Assembly (NCBI RefSeq): GCF_004769635.1
Contig: NZ_RQGH01000028.1
Location: 207,252-271,251, forward strand
From: Leptospira jelokensis
Lineage (GTDB): Bacteria; Spirochaetota; Leptospiria; Leptospirales; Leptospiraceae
Direction of reading: 5' to 3'
Length of the DNA: 64,000 nucleotides
This document shows positions 33,072 through 41,996 of the stretch, piece by piece. The position numbers were made by a program, and so were the translations under genes. The notes under the pieces are model-generated. The model worked only from the letters and a program-made list of their open reading frames with translations. It was not told the origin of the DNA and did not search any database. Positions within the stretch are counted from its first letter, which is position 1. Each line of letters opens with the position of its first letter.

Positions 33072-34154
33072 ATGAGAAAGATTATCCATATTGATATGGA
33101 TGCGTTTTATGCATCAGTGGAACAAAGAGATTTCCCAGAAATGAGAGGGAAACCTGTTGTTGTAGGTGGATCTCCGCATTCTAGAGGTGTGGTCTGTGCT
33201 GCCAGTTATGAAGCTCGGAAGTTTGGAATTCGATCGGCTATTTCTTGTTACCAAGCATACAAACTTTGCCCAGAAGCAATTTTCACTCCCCCTCGTTTTG
33301 AGGTATACAAAGCAGTCTCCAAAGAAATCCGTTCCATCTTTTTAGAATACACGGACCTGGTAGAACCACTTTCCTTAGATGAAGCATATTTAGATGTCAC
33401 GAAAAACAAAATGAATTTACCTCTTGCCAGTACCATCGCAAAAGAAATTCGCAAAAAAATTTGGGACAAAACGGGACTCACTTGTTCGGCAGGTGTGGCA
33501 ACAAACAAGTTTTTGGCGAATATGGCTTCCGAGAAAAACAAACCAAATGGATTGTATGTGGTTTTACCTGGAGAAGAAATTTCCTTTTTAGATGAACTTC
33601 CTTTGTATCAATTTTATGGGATCGGGAAAAAGACTTTTGAAAAATTGCAAAGGTTGGGTTTTACAAAAGGGAAAGATTTACGCCAAGTGGATGAATCCAT
33701 TCTCACGAAAGAATTTGGAAAAATGGGAGCCGTGTTTTACCGGATGGCAAGAGGTTTGGACGAAAGGGAAGTGATTCCCTACCGTGATCCAAAATCAATT
33801 GGAGTGGAAACAACCTTTACCCACGACTCGGATGATTTTTCCTATTTTTTACTTACTCTGGAATCACTCGCAAAAGAATTAGAAATGCGAATGATGAAAA
33901 AAAATAAAAAGGGGAAAACACTTACCCTTAAAGTAAAGTTTGAGGATTTTACGGTAAAACAAAAATCAGTCACATCCGATGCCTTTTTCTACTTGGCAGA
34001 CAATCTTTTGGAGCAATCCTCGAATTTGATGGCTACTGTTTGGAAGGAACACGTCGACCCTCCCAAAAAAATACGACTTTTAGGTTTATCAGTTACCAAT
34101 TTTAGTGAAAAGGAAACAAAAGGAGACGGAAACCAACCCTCCCTGTTCGGATAA
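33072..34154 (+). CDS. dinB: DNA polymerase IV (Y-family)
   Basis: This error-prone translesion polymerase has 360 residues. The catalytic carboxylates are in IIHIDMDAFYASVE and PLSLDEAYLD. CSAGVATNKFLANMASEKNKPNG and the helix-hairpin-helix region FYGIGKKTFEKL are typical of DinB. The C-terminus ends in QPSLFG, which resembles a beta-clamp-binding peptide (Q-x-S/D-L-F). The gene starts 7 bp from the divergent regulator gene, so any LexA operator would sit inside that gene; I did not find one. The esterase gene follows 3 bp after the stop. Confidence 0.93.
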   Translation: MRKIIHIDMDAFYASVEQRDFPEMRGKPVVVGGSPHSRGVVCAASYEARKFGIRSAISCYQAYKLCPEAIFTPPRFEVYKAVSKEIRSIFLEYTDLVEPLSLDEAYLDVTKNKMNLPLASTIAKEIRKKIWDKTGLTCSAGVATNKFLANMASEKNKPNGLYVVLPGEEISFLDELPLYQFYGIGKKTFEKLQRLGFTKGKDLRQVDESILTKEFGKMGAVFYRMARGLDEREVIPYRDPKSIGVETTFTHDSDDFSYFLLTLESLAKELEMRMMKKNKKGKTLTLKVKFEDFTVKQKSVTSDAFFYLADNLLEQSSNLMATVWKEHVDPPKKIRLLGLSVTNFSEKETKGDGNQPSLFG

Positions 34155-34157
34155 TAT

Positions 34158-34859
34158 ATGTTAGATGACGAAAATGATTTAGAATCTCTCGGTCCCTTAA
34201 AAGTATTACGTGTAAAAGGAGACCCCGATGCCCCCACTGTAGTTTTATTTCATGGTTATGGGGCAAGTGCCTTCGATTTATACCCAATCCATGAAGTGTT
34301 AGTAACCGATCAAAAATTCAATTGGGTTTTCCCACATGGTCATTTGAGTATCCCTTTGATGCCTGGATACAATGGTAGGGCATGGTTTCCGATCGATATG
34401 GCTGCTTTGGAAGAAGCAATTCGCAAAAACGATTTTAGAAATTTTGCAGACAAAGACCCAGAAGGAATGGATATCGCAAGGGCATCCGCCTATTTGATGT
34501 TAGAAGCTCTTGGAGTTCCATGGAGCCAATTGATTTTAGGAGGGTTTTCCCAAGGAGCTATGCTTGCAACAGACATCACATTACGAAATGAACAAAATTC
34601 AAAAGGGCTCATGATCCTTTCCGGTGCTTTAGTCAACGAAGCCCTTTGGAAAGATTTGGCTCCTAAAAAAACAAACTTACGATTTTTTCAATCCCATGGA
34701 GAATTTGATCCTATTTTAGGTTATGCAAACGCGAAAAAACTCGAGAAATTACTCCGAAATTCAGGATTACTCGGAGAATTCATCGCTTTCCCTGGTGGCC
34801 ATGAAATCCCAGCACCCGTCGTGCAAGGCATCAGCCGGTATTTAAACAGTTTGTCATAA
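34158..34859 (+). CDS. Carboxylesterase/phospholipase family alpha/beta hydrolase
   Basis: The product has 233 residues. It has LFHGYGASAFDL near the N-terminus, the nucleophile elbow GGFSQGAM (Ser), an acid candidate in HGEFDPILGY and the catalytic His in FPGGHEIP. This is the carboxylesterase/acyl-protein-thioesterase-like family, usually cytosolic, acting on small esters or lysophospholipids. It is probably co-transcribed with dinB because only 3 bp separate them, but a functional link is not apparent. Confidence 0.82.
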   Translation: MLDDENDLESLGPLKVLRVKGDPDAPTVVLFHGYGASAFDLYPIHEVLVTDQKFNWVFPHGHLSIPLMPGYNGRAWFPIDMAALEEAIRKNDFRNFADKDPEGMDIARASAYLMLEALGVPWSQLILGGFSQGAMLATDITLRNEQNSKGLMILSGALVNEALWKDLAPKKTNLRFFQSHGEFDPILGYANAKKLEKLLRNSGLLGEFIAFPGGHEIPAPVVQGISRYLNSLS

Positions 34860-34928
34860 ACAAAATTGGGTGAAATGAAATTCCTATCGTTTTTCTTCAT
34901 CCAACTGGTCTAAGGTTGGGTGGTGGTT

Positions 34929-35687
34929 ATGAAACGGTTTTTCTATTTAGTTTTGTTTTTGGGAATTTCACAAACTCTTTTTGCACAGAGTTTCGATCAC
35001 AAACATAGTGTTTGGGATTCATTATTAAAAAAACATGTGAAAAATGGTCTCGTTTCCTATAAGGGATTCATCTCAGATGGATCAACCTTAAATGGGTACT
35101 TGGATCAATTAACAAAAGTAACTGATGCAAATTACCAATCATTTTCCGAAAAGGAGAAAATGAGTTTTTTAATCAATGCCTATAACGCATTCACAGTGAA
35201 ACTCATCCTCGACCATTACCCAGTTGAAAGTATCACTGACATTGGATCTCCCTTTTCCAAAGTCAATTTGGCACGAGGGATCCCTTGGAAAAAAGAATTT
35301 TTCCAATTACTCGGTAAATCCCGCCATCTGGATTGGATTGAACATGAAAAGTTAAGAAAAGATTTTAACGAACCAAGGATTCACTTTGCCATCGTTTGTG
35401 CTTCCATCGGCTGTCCTATTTTGCAATCGGAAGCTTATTCTCCGGCAAATTTAGAAAAACAATTACAAAATGCAAAACTAGTATTTTTAAAAAACCCAAA
35501 GAAAAATTCTTATGATAAAAAGACGAACACTCTGTACTTAAGTAAGATTTTCAATTGGTTCCAACCTGATTTTACAAAAAAATCCACTTTGATCCAATTT
35601 GTCCAAGATGGATTTGAAGAAACCATCAAACCAGATGCCAAAATTGTTTATAATGAATACAATTGGGATTTAAATGAATTGAAATGA
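34929..35687 (+). CDS. DUF547 exported protein
   Basis: The product has 252 residues from ATG 34929, chosen over two upstream GTG codons because it gives a clean signal peptide (FFYLVLFLGISQTLFAQ). The mature part matches DUF547: SFLINAYNAFTVKLIL, IPWKKEFFQL, then IHFAIVCASIGCPIL with the conserved Cys pair, and LSKIFNWF. Function is unknown; the family occurs as secreted proteins and in plant proteins. AAGG lies upstream of the start. Confidence 0.8.
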   Translation: MKRFFYLVLFLGISQTLFAQSFDHKHSVWDSLLKKHVKNGLVSYKGFISDGSTLNGYLDQLTKVTDANYQSFSEKEKMSFLINAYNAFTVKLILDHYPVESITDIGSPFSKVNLARGIPWKKEFFQLLGKSRHLDWIEHEKLRKDFNEPRIHFAIVCASIGCPILQSEAYSPANLEKQLQNAKLVFLKNPKKNSYDKKTNTLYLSKIFNWFQPDFTKKSTLIQFVQDGFEETIKPDAKIVYNEYNWDLNELK

Positions 35688-35697
35688 AAGAAGAATT

Positions 35698-35727
35698 CTG
35701 CCGTACGATCCATCCATCTAACGGCAG
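35698..35727. other. Hairpin after the DUF547 gene
   Basis: CTGCCGT and ACGGCAG are perfect 7-base inverted repeats with a 16-base loop, beginning 11 bp after the stop. There is no T-run on the plus strand, so it may be an mRNA 3' end stabiliser or a weak factor-dependent stop. Confidence 0.3.
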
Positions 35728-35783
35728 TTCCACTTGGTTTGGAGGTATGGTTCTTTTGTATCTAAGTGTAAATGCTTATGGTT

Positions 35784-36200
35784 TCAATTGACCAATTCTA
35801 ATTCATAGGTGATCGTAGCCGTTTTTTCTAGGGTTTTTGCAACGGAACAATACTTTTCTAAACTTAAGTCAATGGCTCGTTTTACTTGGGATTCTTGGAA
35901 ATCCCCTTTCACAAAAAACTTCATATGAATTTTTTTGAATAAATTTGCTTCTTCCACTTTTTCGCGGTCTGCTTGAACATCCACAGAGTAATCCTTCACT
36001 TCAATGCGGTGTTTGTTTAGGATCATGATTACATCAATGCTACTGCAACCAGCAAGTCCCATGATGAGAAGTTCCATCGGTCTAGGGCCAGAATTTTTCC
36101 CACCAATCTCTGGTGAGGCGTCTATCTGAATGGAATTTCCAGATTCGTTGGTTGCTTCTAGGACAAAAGGGGAATCAATTCGTTTTAAATGGATGTGCAT
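35784..36200 (-). CDS. OsmC-like peroxide-reducing/stress protein
   Basis: The product has 138 residues from the ATG starting MHIHLK. The two conserved cysteines of OsmC/Ohr proteins appear in GLAGCSSIDVI and KYCSVAKTL. The arginine in the GPRPMELL region is near the expected place. Such proteins reduce organic hydroperoxides through thiol chemistry. It follows the peroxiredoxin gene on the same strand with a 44-bp gap that holds a GC-rich hairpin, so a shared oxidative-stress operon is likely. The frame extends upstream to GTG 36245, but that part has no family match. Confidence 0.82.
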   Translation of the reverse strand: MHIHLKRIDSPFVLEATNESGNSIQIDASPEIGGKNSGPRPMELLIMGLAGCSSIDVIMILNKHRIEVKDYSVDVQADREKVEEANLFKKIHMKFFVKGDFQESQVKRAIDLSLEKYCSVAKTLEKTATITYELELVN

Positions 36201-36217
36201 ACTTACTTTTACCACAA

Positions 36218-36235
36218 GCGGGGGTGGTCCCCCGC
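36218..36235. repeat. GC-rich perfect hairpin between the peroxiredoxin and osmC-like genes
   Basis: GCGGGGG and CCCCCGC form a 7-bp perfect stem with a TGGT loop in an otherwise AT-rich genome. The flank CTTGTGG (minus strand) recurs next to the GC-rich element near 43702, so both may be copies of a dispersed repeat. Confidence 0.5.
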
Positions 36236-36244
36236 CATTATCCA

Positions 36245-36880
36245 CTATTTATTTGGTTGTGGTGTGTATCGTAAATAAGGTTTGATGGTTCGAAATCCTT
36301 TTGGGAATTTTTTCTTTGCATCTTCATCTGATACAGACGGTACAATGATGGTGTCTTCTCCATCCTTCCAATTCGCAGGAGTTGCCACGCTGAATTGAGA
36401 AGTGAGCTGTAAGGAATCAACCACACGTAGCAATTCATCAAAATTCCTTCCAGTCGATGCAGGGTAGGTGAGTGTGAGTTTCACTTTTTTATCCGGTCCT
36501 ATCACAAATACGGAACGAACAGTTGTGGTTTCGCTTGCATTGGGGTGGATCATATCATACAGATTGGATACTTTTTTGTCAGCATCTGCGATGATTGGAT
36601 AATTCACTTTCGTGTTTTGTGTTTCGTTGATGTCAGAGATCCAACCTTTATGGCTGTCAACAGGGTCAACTGAGAGTGCGATCACTTTTACATTTCTTTT
36701 TTCAAATTCAGGTTTGATTTTGGAAACATAACCTAACTCAGTTGTACAAACTGGCGTATAGTCCTTAGGGTGAGAGAAAAGAATCCCCCAACTTTGTCCT
36801 AAATATTCATGGAAGTCAATTTTTCCTTCCGAAGTTTCTGCTTGGAAATTGGGTGCTTCATCGCCGAGTCGTAATGCCAT
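36245..36880 (-). CDS. 1-Cys peroxiredoxin (Prx6 type)
   Basis: The product has 211 residues. The peroxidatic Cys45 is in HPKDYTPVCTTELG. The long C-terminal arm with PANWKDGEDTIIVP is characteristic of the Prx6/AhpC1-like 1-Cys group and gives the usual length. It reduces hydrogen peroxide and alkyl hydroperoxides. TTAGGAGAAC before the ATG is a good ribosome site. It is the first gene of the pair with the OsmC-like gene. I could not identify a PerR or OxyR site with confidence in the 120 bp upstream. Confidence 0.92.
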   Translation of the reverse strand: MALRLGDEAPNFQAETSEGKIDFHEYLGQSWGILFSHPKDYTPVCTTELGYVSKIKPEFEKRNVKVIALSVDPVDSHKGWISDINETQNTKVNYPIIADADKKVSNLYDMIHPNASETTTVRSVFVIGPDKKVKLTLTYPASTGRNFDELLRVVDSLQLTSQFSVATPANWKDGEDTIIVPSVSDEDAKKKFPKGFRTIKPYLRYTPQPNK

Positions 36881-37000
36881 TTCGTTGTTCTCCTAATGGT
36901 TCAGTTACTTCCTAATATTGAAATTGCCCCCTCTAAAGCAAGAAAAATATACAATTTATTAGATATTTTGTCTAGTTTAGCGGAATATATCCCCAAAACC

Positions 37001-39847
37001 TTACTTTTTAGTTCTAGTGAACGAACCATCCCAATCCAGTTCCGGCGGTGATTCCATATAGTATTGGCATCGTTCTAAAAGGAGTTTTGAGGCATCCTCT
37101 TTTGTTTTTTTGTACAAGGCTTCAAACTGAGTTTTTGCATCGGCAAACTTTCGGTTGAAATAGGAAAACAAGGCAGTTTCGTAGGCAGTTACAAACTTTT
37201 TGTCTTCTTCCGTTTCCTCTCCCTTTTTACACCTCACTTCATACAAAGTCACTGGTTTGGATTTCCCCTTCACTCGGACTGTATCCAGTTTTCTTGTAAA
37301 AAAATGGTCCTTGATTTCATCGTGAACGAATTCAGAAATTAAGATACAAACTCCATAATCTTTTCCAGCTGCTTCGAGCCTTGCTGCAAGATTCACGGTA
37401 TCACCCATCATGGTATAAGAGGCAAGGGCATCAGTTCCCATAAATCCGACTTTCGCATAACCTAAGTTAAGACCTATACGAAATGTCATTTGGTGCGCCT
37501 CAGGGATATAGGAATTTTTTTGGATCCAATCTTTTTTAAGTTCTTCTAATTTGTCTCGCATTTCCACACTGGCAGTCACTGCTTTTAAACAATGATTTTC
37601 AACATCCAAAGGTGCATTGAAAATTCCCACGATGGCATCCCCAATGTATTTATCCAAAACACCATCGTGTTGTTTTAAGATAAGTGTCATGGCAGACAGG
37701 TATTCGTTGAGTAAATCGGCTAACTCTTTTGAGTTTAGTTTTTCTGAGATGGTACTAAAACCAGCAATGTCCGAGAAAAAAGCAGTGATGACTTTTTCAC
37801 TTCCTTGTTTGAGTTTTTCTAAATCTTTTAGTGCTTCGCCTACAACTACTGGGTCCACCATACTTCCCAGTACCCCACGCATCTTTTCTCTTTCTTTCAG
37901 ACCAGACACCATTTGGTTTAAGGCAACGGTTAGGTTTCCGAACTCATCATTGCCACCATCATCAAAATGTACATGTAAATTCCCTTGGCCCACATCTTCT
38001 GCACTGCGAATGATCTTTCTGATCTTTTGGACCACAACCCCTGAAATGAAAATCGCAAAAATAATTGCGACAAGACAAATGGTGATCGCCGTAAAAACAA
38101 TTTGGTTACGATTTTCTTTGATGGCTTGGATTCCATCGGTTCGATCAACCAACGTTCGTATCAATCCAGAAAAATTATCACGTAGTACCATGAGAGGGAC
38201 ATTTTCCGACTCAAGTAAATGAGTGCCATCTAACTTCCACATGATCTCTTCCGATTCACTTCGAGAGTGACCGAAACTCCCATCAGGGAACAGTCTTTTT
38301 AACTCTTTTGTGGGTGTTTCTTGTTCAGCAGTGATGATCCATTTACGAATCGCTTTCCAACGATTCCTTTGTTCTTCTCTGGCGTCTGGGTCTTGGTAAT
38401 ACCTTTCATATTCTAAAGGATCTGTTTTGAACTTTAACAAAACCCAATCTTCCAAGGTCACATCTCGTAAACTGCGCAAAGTTTCAATTTTTTCATTTAA
38501 TTCTTTATTGGCAATCGGGTAACGTAAAGAAACTTCTTCATAAATTTTATCCCTTTCTGCCACCAAATCATTGTAAGATTTGTAAAAACTTGTAAAAAGT
38601 TTATCCTTTGCCGGTGGGATAGGTGGTTTTGCATTTTTTAAAAATTGGATGCGGTCTCTTAGTTTTGGGATGAGTTCGGATAATTCATTGGTGATTCGGT
38701 AGTCTTCTTTGATCACCTCCCTATAATCGCCTAACTTTGCCTTGATGTTAATTAAGTTAAAGGCTCGTTTTGTTGAGTTTTGGTGCCTAAAAAGAGGGGA
38801 GTGTAGTGCTTGGATTTCGCGGTCTTTCCATTCATACACATATTGTTTTTCATTTTCATCTACAGCAGTGATATCATCTGAAAGTTTTTGAAAGGAATCT
38901 ACCAAACTATTTTCCATTTGGTCAAAACTATCAATTTTTGCTAATGGGGAAGTGTTATCGATGATTTGTGTATCAAAGGAAGCAAGAGATGTTTCCCCTT
39001 GGATCATAGCAGACATCGGGAAGGTTTGGATACGGAATAATTTTGTATCAAGCCCAAGTTCTTCCAGTTTCCTTTTTTTGGAATCAGCGTAAAACTTAGC
39101 GATGTAAAGGTCTAATTTCGATTTTTGGTTCCGTATCTCTTTTTTGATGTTTTTGACATCTAATTCCCATTTTGCTTTGGCTTCCGTTTCTTCCGGTATT
39201 TGTTGTTTGATGACCTCCAAATACTTTTCTTCATTTTTTACATAAGACGAGGCGAGCCCAACAAGTGTATTCCATTCCTTTTCACTGATATTTCGATTGG
39301 AAGCTTCCCGTAATTGTTGGCGGATTTCACGTTCCAAAACGTTTACATCATCTTTTGTGAGATACACTGAAAAAAATGTATCTACTTTTTTAAACACTTT
39401 CGAGGTACCAAGAGATCCAAAGAGATTGGTTTTAAATCCGAAAACAGAAACTGTTTTTTTCTTTGTTACGAGTTTTTTAGTTTGGTATTTTTTAAGTTCT
39501 TCTTGTTGTTTTTCAATCCTTGATTTGAACTCTTCGATACGAATTAAATTTTGTGCAATGGATTCAATTTCCATCACAAGCCCTGCGATGAAGTTTTTAG
39601 AAACCGCCGCTTGTTTTTCATAACTTTCAGAGAGAATGGCTGTCTGTTGTCTGACGGTGATGATGGACAAAAGTAAGATGGTGAGGGCAATGAGTGTCCC
39701 TGTGAACCAAGCAAGTTTGGCACGAATCCCTTCCGAGAGGATTTTCCACACAGACAGAAGACCAGATTGGATGAGTTTTAAAAATTTCATGGGCTTGCCA
39801 AAATTTTGGAACGCCAAGACCAAAAAGCAAGATTTTTTGTCTTCCAT
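37001..39847 (-). CDS. Membrane class III adenylate cyclase with HAMP domain
   Basis: The product has up to 948 residues. TM1 (about 46-66) and TM2 (VFTAITICLVAIIFAIFISG) enclose an extracytoplasmic part of over 500 mostly helical residues with no known domain. A HAMP segment follows, then a class III cyclase domain: AFFSDIAGFSTI and DKYIGDAIVGIF carry the two metal Asp residues, and YTMMGDTVNLAARLEAAG holds the transition-state Asn and Arg. The Lys and Thr specificity positions favour ATP, so cAMP is the likely product. A TPR-like tail follows. An ATG at 39791 (MKFLKL) is an alternative start. It is divergent from the oxidoreductase gene. Confidence 0.85.
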   Translation of the reverse strand: MEDKKSCFLVLAFQNFGKPMKFLKLIQSGLLSVWKILSEGIRAKLAWFTGTLIALTILLLSIITVRQQTAILSESYEKQAAVSKNFIAGLVMEIESIAQNLIRIEEFKSRIEKQQEELKKYQTKKLVTKKKTVSVFGFKTNLFGSLGTSKVFKKVDTFFSVYLTKDDVNVLEREIRQQLREASNRNISEKEWNTLVGLASSYVKNEEKYLEVIKQQIPEETEAKAKWELDVKNIKKEIRNQKSKLDLYIAKFYADSKKRKLEELGLDTKLFRIQTFPMSAMIQGETSLASFDTQIIDNTSPLAKIDSFDQMENSLVDSFQKLSDDITAVDENEKQYVYEWKDREIQALHSPLFRHQNSTKRAFNLINIKAKLGDYREVIKEDYRITNELSELIPKLRDRIQFLKNAKPPIPPAKDKLFTSFYKSYNDLVAERDKIYEEVSLRYPIANKELNEKIETLRSLRDVTLEDWVLLKFKTDPLEYERYYQDPDAREEQRNRWKAIRKWIITAEQETPTKELKRLFPDGSFGHSRSESEEIMWKLDGTHLLESENVPLMVLRDNFSGLIRTLVDRTDGIQAIKENRNQIVFTAITICLVAIIFAIFISGVVVQKIRKIIRSAEDVGQGNLHVHFDDGGNDEFGNLTVALNQMVSGLKEREKMRGVLGSMVDPVVVGEALKDLEKLKQGSEKVITAFFSDIAGFSTISEKLNSKELADLLNEYLSAMTLILKQHDGVLDKYIGDAIVGIFNAPLDVENHCLKAVTASVEMRDKLEELKKDWIQKNSYIPEAHQMTFRIGLNLGYAKVGFMGTDALASYTMMGDTVNLAARLEAAGKDYGVCILISEFVHDEIKDHFFTRKLDTVRVKGKSKPVTLYEVRCKKGEETEEDKKFVTAYETALFSYFNRKFADAKTQFEALYKKTKEDASKLLLERCQYYMESPPELDWDGSFTRTKK

Positions 39848-39964
39848 TTTTCTCTTTGTTAGGTGGTCGGACCGAAAGGGTCACAACTCGTATTTCCCCT
39901 CGGCTTTCGTTTTGTTCAATTTTGCTTGCTATTTTTCACTTTCTTAGTAGCGTTCTTTTATCCA

Positions 39965-41368
39965 ATGTCTATCAATCGTTTTGATTTAATTGCTATCGGG
40001 GGCGGTCCTGCCGCTCAAAAAGCTGCCATCCAAGCAAGCAAACTCGGCAAAAAGGCCGCCATCATCGAAAAAGATCCTTACTTAGGTGGAGGTTGTGTCC
40101 ACTGGGGGACAATCCCTTCCAAATCCCTGCAAGAAACCAGTCGGTTCTATCGCAATTTAAAGTTATCCAACCTTCATGGCATGCAGTCACCACAGACAAC
40201 CCAACTTACGTTACAAGAATTGATGTTTCGTGCAGGAACTGTCATTGAAAAAGAAGAAGATGTCACAAGAGAACAAATGATCCAAAACCGAGTGACAACC
40301 CTTACTGGTTGGGGGAAAATCATCGACAAAAACCAAGTAGAAGTCACAGACACTGCCGGTCGGAAAAAAGTTTACGAAACAGAAAATATCCTCATCGCCA
40401 CTGGCAGTAGCCCAAGGCGTCCCATAAATGAGAATATCCCTTTTGAAGATGGACTTGTGTATGACAGTGATGGGCTTTTTGCGATGAAAAAGATGCCAAG
40501 TTCTTTGGCAGTTGTTGGTGCAGGGATCATCGGTTCCGAGTACGCTACGATTTTTTCCCATATCGGTGTCAAAGTCCATCTCTTTGATTCGCAAAGTCGG
40601 ATACTAGGATTTCTAGATGAAGACATTTCGAGTGAGATGACACGGATCATGCAAAATGGTGGGATCCAAATCCATGTTGATTCATCCATTACAAGTTACC
40701 AAAAGATTTCAGAAGAAGAAGGATTTGAACTCACAACAAACAAAGGTGAGGTGATCCGAGTCAACCAGGTGTTGATTTCGCGTGGACGCCTTGGCAATGT
40801 GGACAATTTAGGTTTAGAAACAGTTGGCATTGTTCCCAATGACAGAAAACAAATCCAAGTGAATGAAAATTACCAAACGAATGTTCCCAATATTTATGCA
40901 TGTGGGGATGTGATTGGGTTTCCAAGTTTAGCATCTGTTTCCATGTACCAAGGTGCCTACGTCGCAAAACACATGTTTGGTTTACCTTCTGTCCCTGTAG
41001 ATGCGGAAGAGTTCCCGATTGGGATTTATACATTACCTGAAATTGCAACCATTGGTCCTACAGAAGAAGCTCTCAAAAAAAGGGGAGTCGCTTATGGAGT
41101 AGGAAGAGCCAAATTTGATACCATCACTCGGGCTCAAATCAGTGGAGACCAAGTGGGATTACTCAAGATCTTATTTGATAAACAAACACGAAGGGTACTT
41201 GGTGTTCACATCATTTCTGATAAAGCCACTGAACTCATCGCCCTTGGCCAATGCGTTGTGAACCTAAAAGCACCCATCGAATACTTCACAGAACACATTT
41301 TCAATTACCCAACGATGATTGGTGCTTACAAAAATGCGGCCAATGATGCCCTTTTGCGTGAAAAATAA
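39965..41368 (+). CDS. sthA: SthA-like soluble pyridine nucleotide transhydrogenase
   Basis: The product has 467 residues from the ATG starting MSINRFD. It has the FAD motif AIGGGPAAQKAA and the NAD(P) motif VGAGIIGSEYA, with a dimerisation domain ending in NYPTMIGAYKNAA. The active-site segment GGGCVHWGTIPSKSL has only one of the two redox cysteines of lipoamide dehydrogenases and matches SthA, which equilibrates NADPH and NADH. No good ribosome site precedes the ATG. The upstream frame is open as well but has no family match. Confidence 0.82.
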   Translation: MSINRFDLIAIGGGPAAQKAAIQASKLGKKAAIIEKDPYLGGGCVHWGTIPSKSLQETSRFYRNLKLSNLHGMQSPQTTQLTLQELMFRAGTVIEKEEDVTREQMIQNRVTTLTGWGKIIDKNQVEVTDTAGRKKVYETENILIATGSSPRRPINENIPFEDGLVYDSDGLFAMKKMPSSLAVVGAGIIGSEYATIFSHIGVKVHLFDSQSRILGFLDEDISSEMTRIMQNGGIQIHVDSSITSYQKISEEEGFELTTNKGEVIRVNQVLISRGRLGNVDNLGLETVGIVPNDRKQIQVNENYQTNVPNIYACGDVIGFPSLASVSMYQGAYVAKHMFGLPSVPVDAEEFPIGIYTLPEIATIGPTEEALKKRGVAYGVGRAKFDTITRAQISGDQVGLLKILFDKQTRRVLGVHIISDKATELIALGQCVVNLKAPIEYFTEHIFNYPTMIGAYKNAANDALLREK

Positions 41369-41491
41369 TCTGATTTTTTGAGAATCGGAGGTTCCCCATT
41401 TGTTTTCTTTTGCAGAGAGGAATGGGATTTTACTTGTCAGAGACTCGGTTTTACGAACACATACAAGATTGTGTCCGACAATTCTGTCTCC

Positions 41492-41989
41492 ATGAGTCAA
41501 ATCTACGAAAGAAGTCATAAACGAATTTTTGACTTCCTTTATAAGTACACTCAAAATGCGGACACAGCAATGGATTTGATGCAAGACAGCTTTTTAAGTT
41601 TTCACAAACATTATGGCAATGCTGGTCTCTCAGAAGAGAAGTCTGTCATGGTTTTGTATACCATTGCTCGCAATTTATCGATCAATTATGCTAAAAAGTT
41701 TTCAACCTCTCGGGAAATTGCTTCTGATGAAATTGAGTTTCATAGCCATAACCCTAAATTGGAAACCAAAGCCGAATACCAAGATTTAGAGGATCGTTTG
41801 TATTCGTTTTTAGGGGAACTTTCTGAAGATGAAAGGTCTGCCTTATTACTGAAGAATGTTGAGGGATTCCAACTCGTCCAAATCGCTGAGATTTTAGGAG
41901 TTTCGGTTTCCACCGCCTCAAGGCTTGTCATCAAAGCCACTGAGAAAGTTTTGGCCATAGCAAAAAGGGAAAATCTGGTTCCGGATTAA
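41492..41989 (+). CDS. ECF-type RNA polymerase sigma factor
   Basis: The product has 165 residues. Sigma region 2 is seen in DTAMDLMQDSFLSFHKHY with the ARNLSINYAKK motif. Region 4 follows, with ERSALLLKNVEGF and the helix-turn-helix IAEILGVSVSTASRLV. It directs RNA polymerase to a special promoter set. The FecR-domain membrane protein starts 7 bp downstream and is the probable regulator. GTG 41471 is an alternative start; neither start has a good ribosome site. Confidence 0.87.
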   Translation: MSQIYERSHKRIFDFLYKYTQNADTAMDLMQDSFLSFHKHYGNAGLSEEKSVMVLYTIARNLSINYAKKFSTSREIASDEIEFHSHNPKLETKAEYQDLEDRLYSFLGELSEDERSALLLKNVEGFQLVQIAEILGVSVSTASRLVIKATEKVLAIAKRENLVPD

Positions 41990-41996
41990 TCAAAGA

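Noticed and set aside
33060..33080. LexA-like operator for dinB
   Set aside because: Only 7 bp lie between the divergent starts and I found no recognisable palindrome there or just inside the neighbour.
36881..37000. PerR-type operator upstream of the peroxiredoxin gene
   Set aside because: The region is AT-rich with several partial palindromes, but none is a convincing match to a known peroxide-regulator site.
39965..41368. Dihydrolipoamide dehydrogenase or mercuric reductase
   Set aside because: The CxxxxC redox pair is absent; the single-Cys CVHWGTIPSK segment fits SthA.
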